From contig CM053328.1 in NCBI GenBank assembly GCA_028583605.1, positions 15,559,107 through 15,623,106 of the forward strand: 64,000 nt of DNA, written 5' to 3'. How positions within the stretch are numbered: the first letter of the stretch is position 1; each line of letters starts with the position of its first letter. Of the stretch, positions 1 to 11,339 are shown one piece after another. The notes beneath the pieces are model-generated. The model saw nothing but the letters and a program-made list of their open reading frames with translations, was not told the DNA's origin and searched no databases. Source of the stretch: Dastarcus helophoroides (lineage: Eukaryota > Arthropoda > Insecta > Coleoptera > Bothrideridae). The position numbers were made by a program, and so were the translations under genes.

Positions 1-1892
1 AGGATTTTCTATATTAGATAATCTTCTCAATATAAAGGTTTTCTTCTTTACAAGATGCATTTTTTAAAAACAAGGCTCCATTCGGATCCTCCACAGAGAA
101 AAAACCTAGAAGATGATCTTTAATAGAAGTTAATCTTTTCTAGAATACCTATTAACTAATCCAGAAGGTTCTCATTTCAAGAAAATACCGAAGAAGAGCA
201 AATGGTTTTTCACAAAAGATCATCTTCTATAGCAGCTCTCTAGAAGACAAGAAGATAACCTTTTCTAAAAGATTGTCTTATCCACTAAATGTTTTTCCTT
301 AAAATAATATTCCAGAGGCACGGAAGATCTTTTACAAAAAATCATCTTCTAAAAAATAACTCTTAATAGAAGGTAATCTTCTCTAAATGATTTTCTCCAG
401 AAGATGCTCTTTTCAAGAAAATATCAATCAATGGGCAAATGCTCTTGGAAGAAGATTATCTCCTATAGAAGAGCTCCAGAAGATAATCTTTTTTAGAAGA
501 TTGTCTTATCTAAAAAATGCTTTTCCCAACAAAAGCCGCAGATGGCGGGCTTACCACAGAAAATCATCTTCTAAAAGTGACTCTAGATTAATTATCAGAT
601 AAAAACATTATATTATTTTTGCACATGATATTTCATACTCCTATGATTTCGAATATATGTATAAAAGTGCAAATGGCAGCATTATAAATGGTAGTACACA
701 AAAATGGTCTTTAGGAGAAGAAAGTTTTTCCTAAATATCTTTTAAAAAGGTAGTCTTCTCTAATGATCGCCAGAAAAAGCTCTTTCCAAGGAAATATCTA
801 GAAGATAATCTTTTCTAGAATTTTTTCTTATCTAAAAGATGATTTTCTTTCCAAAAGCTGCAAACAAGTGTAGGATCTTTTACAAAAAATCATCTTCTAA
901 AAAAGAAGTCTAAAAAGATAATCCTAGTAGAAAAGAAGATTATTTATTAAAGAACATGTAAATAAGATCTTTTTAATGAGACAATATTCTCTAAAGGATC
1001 TTCTTCAGAAGATTCCCAATTCAAGAAAATATCGACAGATGGGCAATTGATCTTTCACAGAAGATCATCTTCTATAGAAGCAGTCCAATAATCTTTTGTG
1101 AATAATATCTAAAACGAGCAGATGGACACAAGATCCTTAGCAAAAAAATCATCATTTTTAGAACTCTGGAAGATTATAATTTATAGAAGATGACATTCTC
1201 TAGATAATCTTATGGATAAGTTGCTCCGCTCCTTTCAAAAAATAGACCATATTCGAGCAGAGGATCTTTCTGGGAAGATAATCTATTGTTAAAACGCACG
1301 AAAATATGACTTTCTCTAAATTAATGATCTTTTATTTTAAGGATTTGGGGTTTAGTAGATCATCGTTTAGAGATCGACTTTGGAAGGTAATCATTTTTAG
1401 AAGATGATATTTTTTAGATAATTACCTCAATGTGTTACTCTTCAACATACCGAGCAATATCAAGGATTTTTCTCAGAAGATCAGCTTCTATAGAAACGTT
1501 GTAAGAGATGATCCTCTTTAAATTATCTTAGCTAAAAGGCGCTCTTCTGTAAAAAAGGCTAAAAATGGAAACAGGATCCTTAATGGAAAATTATCCTTTA
1601 GAGCAACATTTTAGAAAATGCTCATTTATGGAAGACAATCTCTTCAGTTAATCTTCACGAGAAGTTTCTCTTCTCAAGCAGACGCCAGACGAGTAAAGAA
1701 TTTTTCTCAGAAGATCATCTTCTACAGAAATGTTCTACTTTAAAGGATGATCTTCTCGAAATAAATTTCCCTATAAGACGTTTTGTTCTCAAAGAAGGCT
1801 GCAGGCGAATACTAGGTTTTTAATAAAAGATAATTGTATAGCAAAGAACTTTAGAAAATGATCATTTATAGAAGATGATCTTCTCTAGATAA
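1..1892. repeat. Satellite-like array with palindromic AGAAGATNATCTTCT core, block 1
   Basis: The block is filled with variants of the near-palindrome AGAAGATCATCTTCT, spaced a few tens of bases apart. A larger unit is visible through the landmark TTTCAAGAAAATAT and its variants near 171, 408, 783, 1018, 1235, 1440 and 1670, that is about every 200-240 bp with one missing. Units diverge strongly, so this is an old array. The short open frame at 387-602 is only a stretch of repeat. The same repeat resumes at 3009 and 5206, so the two mobile elements between are later insertions. Confidence 0.75.
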
Positions 1893-1894
1893 TA

Positions 1895-3006
1895 CGAGGG
1901 TAAATCAAACATGAACCGGAATTTCTATTATGTCGCCATGAAGGCGTCAAGAGTGTGCGCATATTCTTAGACATGTTAGGTGAGAATATCACGTGACTTC
2001 TTGCCGTTGAAGGTGTAAAGCCCGCCAAAATTCTTTGTAGACCAGAAGCACAATTTGGGGATACTTGTTTCAAGAAAACTTAAGTATATGAATGGCACCA
2101 AAATTTTTGGAAGGACGAACTCAAGTTGAAAATCCTCGGACAAGATTAACGCTGTTCAACGCCTTTTGGAAAGTGATCGACGTTTAACTGTTGGTGAAAT
2201 TGCAGCTCAGATAGGGATGATCTTTAGGAGTGCTCAATCTATCATTACAGATGAGTTGGGGTTTCGAAAAATTTCTGCCAGGGGGTACCCCGTCTTTTGA
2301 CTGAAGAACAGAAACAACAACGTCTGGGGATTTGTCAGCGCCATCTTGGATGTTTGCAACGTCACGAGACTTGGGTCCGCCATTGCACCCCTGAATCTAA
2401 ACAAGCAAACATGGAGTGAAGAAGAAAGGGGGAAGGTGCACCCGTCAAGGCAAAAACTCGCCACTAAGTTGGAAAGGTTCTTGCAGCAGTGTATTGGATT
2501 TTTAAAGGAGTTGTGCACGTCGATTTTCTGCATAAACGTCGCACGGTTAATGCTGCCTACTACTTACAGCTATTGGTTGAAGCAAGACGTGCATATCCGC
2601 GGAAGAAACGCGAATTTTCGGTCAGAAATGTGATTTTGCTTCACGACAATGCCCGCCCTCACTCAGCCAATCTGACACATCAAAAATTAGAACAAATGCA
2701 TTGGGCAACAATAGAACACCTTCCTTATAGTCCTGACTTATCATCATGTGATTATTATATGTTTGGGCGACTGAAAGAAGCTCTAAGGGGTGAGCGATTC
2801 CATAATGATGCTGCTGTTGAGATATTTCTGCGCAATTGGGTGCAAACACGTCTCCCTTCTTTTTATGATGATGCATTAAAAAACTCCCGATCCGTTGGGA
2901 AAAATGCATAACAAAATCGGGAGATTATGTAGAAAAATAGTTAATATCTTTCATACATGTATCTTGTACCAACAACCAATTCCGGTTTATATTTGATTTA
3001 TCCTCG
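1895..3006 (+). mobile_element. mariner (DD34D) DNA transposon, defective copy
   Basis: The ends form inverted repeats of about 29 bp with three mismatches: the left begins CGAGGGTAAATCAAACAT, and the right, read on the minus strand, begins CGAGGATAAATCAAATAT. Both are flanked by TA (1893-1894 and 3007-3008), the mariner target duplication. The 1112-bp length is slightly below the usual 1.3 kb. It sits inside the AGAAGAT satellite, which resumes directly after it. The coding region is interrupted by frameshifts and stops, so the copy is inactive. Confidence 0.93.
2095..2911 (+). pseudogene. mariner transposase pseudogene
   Basis: This is the remnant of a transposase that cuts and joins transposon ends with a DDD active site. 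The intact C-terminal frame is 2489-2911: it holds TVNAAYYLQLL, then HDNARPHSA (second Asp), then PYSPDLSSCDYYMFG (third Asp). Exactly 34 residues separate the two Asp, which defines DD34D mariner. Upstream, other frames hold QVENPRTR and LLTEEQK words of the helix-turn-helix and linker regions. Where the first catalytic Asp of the DETW motif should be, near 2355-2375, the sequence reads RHETWVRHCTPES, so the Asp is now His. A stop follows shortly and sequence before 2489 is missing or shifted. The copy cannot encode an active enzyme. Confidence 0.9.
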
Positions 3007-3008
3007 TA

Positions 3009-3567
3009 TTTTCGAAAAGTTTCTCCTTCCAAGAAAAACGCAACGAGCGATTAAAGACTTTTCTCCGAAAATCATCTTCTATAGAGGAGTTCTAAAAAAT
3101 GATGTTCTCTAAATGATCTTCGCTAAAAGACGTTCCTCTCCAAAAAAAAAGATTATATTTTAGAAGGGAACTCTAAAAGACGATCATTTATAGAAGACAA
3201 TTTTTATTAATCTTCTCGAGAAAGTTCGCTTCTCAAGCAAAATATCTCAGACGAGCCGATCATGTTCTATGCAAACGCTCTAAAGGATGATCTTTTCTAA
3301 AAGAATTTCTTTATAAGATGCTTTTCTTCCAGCAGAAATGGAAAATAATCGTGTAAAAAAGAACTTTAGAACATAATCATTTTCAGAAGACGATCTTCAG
3401 TTAATCTCGAGAAGTTCTTTACCCAAGCTAAATTACATCGGCCAAGCAGAGGAACTTTCTCGTGAGATTTTTTTATAGAAATGCTGTAAAGGATGATCTT
3501 CTCTAAATAAACTTCTCTATCAGATGTTTTTTTTTTCGAAAAGGAGGCAGCAGGCAGGTACAATAGA
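3009..3567. repeat. Satellite-like AGAAGAT array, block 2
   Basis: This continues the array of block 1 beyond the mariner. The TTCCAAGAAAAA or TTCTCAAGC landmark recurs near 3025, 3222 and 3412, about 200 bp apart, with ATCATCTTCTATAGA between. It ends where a T-rich tract (3569-3579) begins, which is the 3' tail of the next retrotransposon read on the minus strand. Confidence 0.7.
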
Positions 3568-5205
3568 TGAATTTTTTTTTAAAGTTTAATCCACTCGCAA
3601 AGGGTAACCCCATTATGCTTTCAAAGCACTGCGAGTAGGATACGGAAACAAGGATGGATGGCGATGAACCGCCTTCTTAAACAAGGATAGGAAAAATTCC
3701 TTTAGGTAACAAGTTCCATTACTTGAAAGTTCTATAGAAAAAAAGAGTCTCCGCAGACAGTCAAGCTGGACCCCACAGGAATTTGCTGTCTCCGACTGTC
3801 TAGTTCGCCTCAAGAATCTTGCCCTTGGGGGGATCAATCCTATTAGTTCCTGCGAGCATCTTTTATGATAGTACTTGTAGAAAAGAGACAAATCACCAAC
3901 CATACGCCTGTGCTCTAGTGTTTCGAGAGAATCGGTTAGACTCTCGTCATTAATTAGAGAGCTAAAGTGTGTTTTGCGGTTGAACTTCAAACATGAGAAC
4001 AGTAGTGTTGGCCTAACTTCAGCTTTGTATAGTGTTAATAGCTGATGAGATGTGAAGTACTTTTTAGCTCTAAAAAGAAGCTTCTGAGAGGCGGATTTGG
4101 CAATGGCGCGCACATGATCGTCCCAAGAGAAAATAGTGCTCGCATTCACTCCTAGGATAGATAGATTAGATCCCATCGGAAGGATTTTACCGTCCATTAG
4201 TATGTTTGTTGCATTATCCCTTGACATTTTCTTGGAGAAAACCGCGGCCTGAGTTTTTGAAGCGTTGAAGTCGACCAAATTGTTCTAACCCCATTCCAGA
4301 ATAATCTTGAGATCCCGATTAATTGTCTGTATCTGCTGTTCCCTTAGTCGATCTGAAGCAGCGATGGATAATGGTTTGTTGGAGAAAAAAGATGACACAA
4401 GGTTACTATCATCTGCGTAGCTGTATATAAGATTGGAAGTTGAAGCTAAGAGATCGTTTATGTGTAACAGAAATAGAGTAGGAGACAGAACAGACGAGGC
4501 ACCCCTGCGTTAATCGCAAATGTCTCGCATGAGATGCCATCGACGACGACCTGAAGATATCTGTCAGCGAGAAAATTGGATATCAAATGACAGAGACCAG
4601 AAAAAATACCATAAGATGTTAATTTGGCGAGAAGAGATCGGTGCCAGTCTCTGTCGAAAGACTTTGAGATATCCAATGCCACAATCCTAGCCTCACCATA
4701 TTTTTCCATAGCTGAGCTACAGATATGAGTAACATATGCCAGTAGATCGCCAGTGGAACGTTGTTATCTAAAACCCTATTCCCTGTCGGAGATGATTCCA
4801 TTTTCCTCCAGATATTTGAGAATCTCGATGTTGATAACCTTTTCCATCACCTTAGATATAACGGGTAACAAAGATATAGGGCGATAGTTGTTAGCCGGAT
4901 TTTTTTTCCCCTTTTTGGGACAGGCTGCACTCTAGCAGATTTCCAAATGTTAGGGAATACACCTTTGTTTTAAAAGAGTGTGAACAATTTGGTTAGGACA
5001 GGAGTCAACTCTGGGGCGCACTTCTTAAGAACAATAGCGGGAATACCATCAAGGCTAGAAGAGCTATCTGTGTGAGTGATCGTTTGGAGACAAATAAAGT
5101 GAACAGATGAATATTACTTCCGTTTTCGTGCAGATTTTCAGCCAAATCACATCACGATCAGTAGATTCCAGTGCTTCTTCTCGTTAACAGGACAGATTGG
5201 TAGAT
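3568..5205 (-). mobile_element. CR1/jockey-type non-LTR retrotransposon, truncated and internally deleted
   Basis: On the minus strand the element runs from a short endonuclease remnant (about 5190-5090) through a reverse transcriptase to an A-rich tail (T-run at 3569-3579 on the plus strand). Satellite sequence lies directly on both sides, so it inserted into the array. The endonuclease piece is joined almost directly to the start of the RT domain, which implies an internal deletion. Assignment to CR1 or a jockey relative rests on the RT C terminus, and the exact clade is uncertain. Confidence 0.85.
3613..5130 (-). pseudogene. Reverse transcriptase pseudogene (CR1/jockey-like)
   Basis: The frame is broken by several stops and shifts. 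In order on the minus strand: SLDGIPAIVLKKCAPEL (RT start, about 5060), NNYRPISLLPVISKVMEKV (about 4890-4835), ARIVALDISKSFDRDWH (palm Asp, within 4458-4709), then YSYADDSNLVS (catalytic YADD, about 4425-4395). After these comes a 221-residue open frame at 3613-4278 with the thumb and C-terminal region (LGVNASTIFSWDDHVRAI, then KKYFTSHQLLTLYKAEVRP). The YADD box is intact although the reading frame is not. The enzyme would have copied element RNA at a nicked target site. Confidence 0.85.
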
Positions 5206-5830
5206 GATCATTTATAAAAGATGATTTTCTCTAGATCATCTTCTCAATGTGTTTGCTCTTTTCAAGAAAAAGATGACAAACAAGTGAAAGATCTTTCTTC
5301 TTCTTTTTCTTCTAATTCTTATACAGAAACGTTCTAAAAGATGATCTTCTCTAAATGATACTACTAAGAAAAGAAGAGAAGAGGATCTTATCAAAAAAAA
5401 ATAAAAAAAATGCAGATTGGCACATGATCCTTAAGAGAAGATTATTTTCAGGGGAAAAGATCTAGCTGATAATTATTTAGAGAAGGTGACCTTCTTTATT
5501 TGTTGTTTTCGATAAGTTATTCTCCTCAAGACCTTAAATAGGACAGATGGGCGGAGAATTTTTTACAAAAGTTCTTCTTCTATGAAAGAGCTCTTTCCAA
5601 ATCATCTTTTATAGAAAATGATCTTGAATAAGAATTTATTTCAATGGTTTTTTCCAGGAGACTTTTTATAGAAGGTTGTATTCTATAAAAACTGGTCTTT
5701 TGTAGAAAAAAAACAGACAGAGAACATTTTGCAAAAAAAATATTTCGACACTTCAAAAGTGCTTTCTTTCTGCAAAGAAGTTCACCATTTCTAATTCGAT
5801 TTTTTACCTTAGAACGCTTTCCCGTCGTTT
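5206..5830. repeat. Satellite-like AGAAGAT array, block 3
   Basis: The same repeat as blocks 1 and 2 resumes after the retrotransposon, with landmarks CTCTTTTCAAGAAAAAGATG near 5257 and a weaker one near 5515. It fades out near 5800. A low-complexity ATCTTTCTTCTTCTTTTTC tract lies at about 5300. Confidence 0.65.
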
Positions 5831-6445
5831 TTTTATTCTAAAATAGTTGCCGGGGCCGCTTCGATTGCGGCGACCCAACGTCTTAACCATCGCTCAATTT
5901 CCCTCCCATTAACGTTGAGGCGGTCCCATTTGAATAGATAAATATTTTCTCTTCCGAGTAATATTCGTGCGTCAAGTCGGTGACAAAATAGGCGCCGCAT
6001 CGAACAGATAAAAGCTTTTTCGTTAATGCCCCCGTCAAACATTATTTAAAATGTTATTGATCGGGCCAAAGGATCAAACTTGCAACGTGATATAATGAAG
6101 TTAAAAAGGTAAACTCGAGCCCTCCTCCCCAGTTTATCCGTTAAATTGCGAATCGATGTATATCTGCTTTAGCTGTTAAGTCACGTTGAATTGGTAATTA
6201 AGCACGAGCGGGAAATTCAAATTGCACGACCAAATGATAGGACGCAAATGACCCACTGATCAAATTTTCATACGGAGATAACTCCAATTATTAATGAAAT
6301 ATGATGCGTCATAGGAATATTCGTGGTGTTAAAAAATGAATTTAAAATTGTACATTCACAATAAAAATTGAGACTTATTTATTGTAAAATAATAAGAATA
6401 ATAACTGACACCAAAGTTAATGGAAAATTAGTAAGTAGTTCTTAC
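5831..6445. other. Unique sequence island, no gene recognised
   Basis: The composition becomes normal and no array words are seen. About 5845-6060 is relatively GC-rich (GCCGGGGCCGCTTCGATTGC and following). A 69-codon open frame on the minus strand (5833-6042) has no recognisable motif and ordinary start context, so I do not call it a gene. It could be conserved non-coding DNA or part of an intron. Confidence 0.4.
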
Positions 6446-6542
6446 CTGTGACGGTCGCCGTGGTGATCCGTAATGGCGGCGCCAGGTCTAGAGGGGGGCC
6501 TAGCCCCCTCCCCCCGCCTACCACATTAACACTGATGAAGAT
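6446..6542 (-). other. Candidate internal exon (97 bp)
   Basis: On the minus strand the segment is bordered by a good acceptor (TTTTGTTTCAG, ending at 6543) and a near-perfect donor (CACAG then GTAAG, at 6445). One frame is fully open and translates to a Gly/Pro-rich peptide starting IFISVNVVGGG and ending APPLRITTATVT. Its GC content is far above its AT-rich surroundings. A GC hairpin (GAGGGGG..CCCCCTC) lies inside. I recognise no protein family. It may be an exon of a large gene spanning the window, or a GC-rich transposon end with chance splice words. Confidence 0.3.
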
Positions 6543-6559
6543 CTGAAACAAAATTCGCA

Positions 6560-7690
6560 ATATTATTCTTTGCAAAAGCTGTGAAAGTTAGGTTAAAATT
6601 TCGATTAAAAAAATGTCAAACTTTTGAAAAAAAGTTAATACTTCTAAAAAAAAAAGGTTTCTCAAATTCAAATTTTCGTAATATTTTGTCAAAATTATGA
6701 CTTTGAGTTCGAAAATTCAACAATAAAAATTTATACTTTTTAATATTTTTTTAATTTCTCCACTAAATTTTGACTCTTAAAATTTAAAAGTCGATATTCC
6801 GATAAAATAAAATTTTGAGAAATGTCTGGATTTCTAATAAAACAAAAAATAAAATCATTTTTTTATGTTGAAATTTCGGTTTTTTAAAATAACGACTTTA
6901 CGTTATGTTTTCAAACTCGAAATTCAGAGAGATTTCTATAAATTTTTTAATGTTTTTCTCGAAACTTTGACTTCACTTTGTTTTCAATTTTTTCATTTAC
7001 CTTTGATTTTTAAATTGAGGTTTGGAGACTTAGGTCAATTTTTTTAGTTTAAAGGCGAAACATCAAACTTAAAATTGATATTTTTCCCTAATTACCTGTA
7101 TACTTTAATTACGAAAATTTCACTTTATATTAACAAAATAGAGAATCATATCATAACAAATTTTGAAGTTTTTTTCTCGGAATTTCTATTTTTATCATGA
7201 ATTTTTAGCTTAGAAGACGAATTTTAGAAAATAACACTTTTTTTTACTATTTTAAAGTTGATTCGAGTTCACGCTTAAAATTTTGTCTAGCAATTTTGAT
7301 TTTTTTTAAATATTTAATTTTTCCGGAAATTCTGATTTTTTCCGAGAAACTTTTCGTCAATAGTTAATTTTTCAATATTCAAGTTGAAATAAAAAAAAGA
7401 ATATTCTTAAAAAAATTATCTATTTTAAATTATTGAAATTGAAAATAATTTATTATGAATTTCGATTTAAATTAAAAAAATCGGAATTTTATAAATATTT
7501 TTTTTTCGAATTCATGAATTATTTTTCTTGAAATTATCACTTTATCGTCGACATGTCTTTTTTAACCGAAAATGTTATCTTCCTTCACAATTTCGTCTTG
7601 TTTTTTATGAGATTGTCACATGGTTTAATCTCTTGATAAAGATATGACAAATTTAAAATATTTAAGCTTCAATTCTGTCAATGTTTAATT
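6560..7690. repeat. Degenerate AT-rich array, family A
   Basis: The block is made of loosely repeated words such as GAAATTTCGA, AAAATTTTGAC, TTTTCTCGAAA and their complements. No fixed period survives. The 60-codon open frame at 6865-7047 is Phe/Lys-rich and is a by-product of the repeat. Confidence 0.6.
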
Positions 7691-8000
7691 TTTAAAAATA
7701 TGTTAAACTAACTAGGTTACTTACCCACTCTAATGATGTAAAAATTCTATATACGAATCACAAAATAATCCTAACATTATCCATGTGTTTACTTCCGCAC
7801 TCATTAATTAAACAGTCATTGTTATCATTATCACTGAGTAAAAAACATTTCAAGCTTCCATTTGCATCCAAAAAATTGTGCTTTACTTATTCGAGTGTTT
7901 AAATAAAAATATATTAAAGAAGACCACAAAATTTCCTTCTTAATTGCACAGTTGACAAAAAATTGATATAAGAGATCACAGCAATCGAGCAGGTAAGCAA
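7691..8000. other. Unique AT-rich stretch without a recognised feature
   Basis: The sequence between two arrays lacks array words. It has a donor-like GGGTAAGTAAC on the minus strand near 7720-7730, but no open exon beside it. I see nothing else. Confidence 0.35.
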
Positions 8001-10624
8001 GAATATTCAGTGTATTGGATAAAATTTCCGTGATACTTTATGTGTTATCATCGAGAGATAAATCAAACTTTTTGTGATAAATCACTGACAGCTCTTCATA
8101 TAAAGCAAGCAAGTAAAATCTGCCCAAAAATTCTAAAGAAATTCTGTTAAAAATCTTGCCGAAGCGATTGTGAAAACTCTGAAAATATTCTTGTTAAGTG
8201 TTTGACAAAATTTTTGTTAATGAATTGTAAAGAATTTGAGAGAAATTCTGCTTAGAAGGCCGACGAACATTTTCGGCATAAATTACCATTACAAATCTAA
8301 ATCAATTTTTATTATTGAGACTTTGGAGAAATTCTGCAGGAAAATTAAACATAAATGCTGCTAAAAAATTTTGGTTAAATTCTCTTCAAAACTCTGAAAG
8401 GATTTGTGTGTGAAATATTTCTGAATAAAATGAAAATAAGCCTATAGGTTTTGGCGAGAAAATTGTACTTAAAAGATAAATTGAAAGAAGTGTTTGGAAT
8501 CGGGGGAAATACTGCTGAAAAACCGGAAAGCGATTTTGTCTAATAGAATTAAAAATCTAAATCGGTTTTTGTTTCAGTGACACTTAGAAGAAGTTCTGTA
8601 TCAGATATAAATTTTGTTAAAAATCTTGCTTAAATTCTCTTGAAAACTCCAAAAGAATTTATATTTGGAATATTCCGATTTTTTTCTGAATAAATTAAAA
8701 ACAAATTCATTAGGTTTTGGCGAGTAAATTGATCTTAAAAAATCAACTGAAAGAAGTGTTGGGAATTGAGTGAAATGCCGCTGAAAAATCCGAAAGCGAT
8801 TCTGTTAATATTCCAACAAATTCTGTTCAAATATCTAATAAAAATGTTGTTGCGAATCTATCGAAAACTCAGAAAGAATTTCTGATCAGAATCCGACAAT
8901 ACTTTCGTTGACAAATTTAGAAGAATGTGGCAGAATTTTTCCTGAATAATCTGAAACCTGAAAAAATTGTAAGAATTTTAAGAATCTGAGAAAGTACAGT
9001 TGAAAAATCTGACAAACATTTTCTTAAAATCTGACAAAATTCTTCACTAATAACTCCGAAAGAATACCTGTTCAGAATCTGATGGCTAGCAGAATTTTCC
9101 CTGAATAATCTGAAAAATAGGCATTTAGGATTTTCACAAAACTGAAAAAACTAAGAATTGGGAATCTGAGAAATACTGCTGAAAAATATAACAAAATCTT
9201 TTTCCAAAATCTGACAGATTTTGCTTACACTTTAACAGAAATTCTAAAAATTTGACAATGTTTTCGATTCTAGTGAAAAACCCGATGAAAAGTTAAAATA
9301 AACTCTTAAAATCTTTGCGGAAATTGCTCTGAAAACGGCGATGGAATCCTTGTTTAAAATTCGATGACGTTTTCAATAACATTTTTAAACTGAGTGAAAT
9401 TTTTCTAAATCTAAAAACGAATTCAGTATTTTGTCTAAAAAAGTAAAAGAAGTGTGAGGCATCTAGAAGAATACTGCTAAAAAATCTGAATGGATTTCTG
9501 CATTATTCTAACAGAAATTCTGTCCAAATATAATAAAACTCCTATGGCGATTCTGATGAGAATTCCTCTACTAGAACCCCCGAAAGATTTGCTATTCAGA
9601 ATCCGGTGACTTTTTTGTTAACAGATTTGGAAGGATCTGGCAGAATTCTCCCTGAATGATCTGAGAAGGAACCATTAAAGATTTCGGTAAAATTGAAAAA
9701 ATTTATAGAATTTTTAGAAATCTGCGAATATACTGCTGATAAATCTGACAAAAATCCTTTTCAAAATCTGACCAAATTTCTGCTAACATTCTGACAGAAA
9801 TCCTGTTCAAAAATCTGACGATATTTCCGTTGAGATTCTAACAGAAATCATCCTGAAAAAGCTAAAAGAACTCTTAAAACTTGGCGAAAATTGCTTAGTA
9901 AAGTGTGAAGAAATTGTCGTTTAAAATATGTTTTCATTAATAACATTTTTTATTATTTTGACGTTGGTTTTTTCAAATAATTTAAAAACAAATTCAAAGT
10001 CTTCTCAGAAATTTAACTAATAAAACTGAAAAAAATATGAGGAATCTGGGGGAACACTGCTGGGGTTCTATTAATATTCTGCCAGAAATTCTGTTCAAAT
10101 ATCTGATAAAAATTCTGTTGCGATTCTGGCTAAAATTCCACTTAAATCTCCGAAAGAATTTCTATTCAAAATCCGATGAGTTTTTGATGTTGATAAATTT
10201 GAAAGGTTCTGGCAGAATTTTTTCCGAATAATCTGAAAGAGAACGATTTAAGATTTTGGCAAAACTAAAAATATTTGGAGAATTAATAGGAAATCTGCGA
10301 AAATCCTGGTGAAAAATTTGACAACAATTCTCTTCCAAATCTGACCGAAATTCTGCTCTACAACAAGTCTATTAAAAATTTGACAATATTTCCCTTGAGA
10401 TTCTAGTGGAAATCCCGCTGAAAAATCTGACATAAACTCTTATCACTTTGCGGAAATTGCTATGAAAACTATGAAGTAATCCTTATTTAAAATTCAACGA
10501 AACTAAATAATTTGAAAACGAATTCAAGATTTTGCCAAACATTTTACTCAAAGAACTGAAAGAATTGTGAGGAATCTGGGGGAATTCTGCTGAAAAATCT
10601 TGTTAATATTCTAACAGAAATTCT
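8001..10624 (+). repeat. Degenerate tandem array, family B, forward orientation
   Basis: This is a dense array of words AAATTCTG and AAAAATCTGA, for example GAATTCTGCTGAAAAATCT near 10586, recurring roughly every 25-32 bp. Larger blocks also recur: GAAAGAATTTCTGTTCAGAATC with GATTCTGGCAGAATT follows near 8875, 9060, 9590 and 10150. The reverse complement of the same words makes up 22851-27100, so that array is in the opposite orientation. The short frames at 10037-10231 and 10248-10433 are repeat by-products. Confidence 0.75.
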
Positions 10625-10632
10625 GTTCGCTG

Positions 10633-11337
10633 GTGTCTTGTTACTCCAGAACCAACGCCCTCACAGAGACAGATTTGGCACGCATCTTTGAAATAAACAA
10701 TAACAATGTTATTGTAGCCGGAGATCTTAATGCCAAAAACATCGAGTGGAGCAGCAGAGCCAACAACAAAAACGGGAGGACACTTCAAAGGTTCATAACA
10801 CAAAACGGAATCGATGTAATGGCTCCAGAAGAACCAACCCATCATCATCTTGCCACAGGAATACCAGATGTCCTGGACGTTGCACTGATGAAGGATATTC
10901 GATACACTGTTGAGTTAACATCAGTTAGTGAGCTCAGCTCGGAACACAACCCAGTGATGATAACCATCGGAGATTATCGTGGACCCAAGCCTTCAGAGAC
11001 CTGCAAGAAAACAAACTGGACAGACTTCAGGGAGTATCTAGCAGTAAACTTGGAATAGCCTGGAGAGATCAACACAAACGATGACATCAACGCGGCGGTG
11101 GAAAGACTGGCAATCACCATAACAGATTCAATTCTGGCAGCGACTAAAACTTTCCGGCGTATAGAAGGAAGGGAACCACTGCCAAATTACTTGATGGAGC
11201 TGATTAGAAGAAAAAATCGTGTCAGGAAAAGAGCAAGAAGGACCAATCTGCAAGCAGATAAGGCGGAAGTCAACAGGCTCATCTCTGAGCTTAGGTATGA
11301 GCTCCGAGAGCACAAGATTTCTAAGTTTTAGGAACAC
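10633..11337 (+). pseudogene. jockey apurinic-type endonuclease domain, C-terminal part
   Basis: The 141-residue frame 10633-11058 carries NVIVAGDLNAKNIEWSS, the catalytic GDLNAK box of APE-like retrotransposon endonucleases. It also carries GIDVMAPEEPTH, IPDVLDVALMKDI and ELSSEHNPVM, the SDH-type box, here with SEH in place of SDH. After a stop the linker continues in 11098-11331 (RIEGREPLPNYLMELIRRKNRVRKRARR). In a live element it would nick chromosomal DNA. The N-terminal third of the domain is missing through 5' truncation. Confidence 0.88.
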
Positions 11338-11339
11338 CT

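Noticed and set aside
5833..6042. 69-codon minus-strand frame as an exon
   Set aside because: No convincing splice borders and no motif. It is left as part of the unique island.
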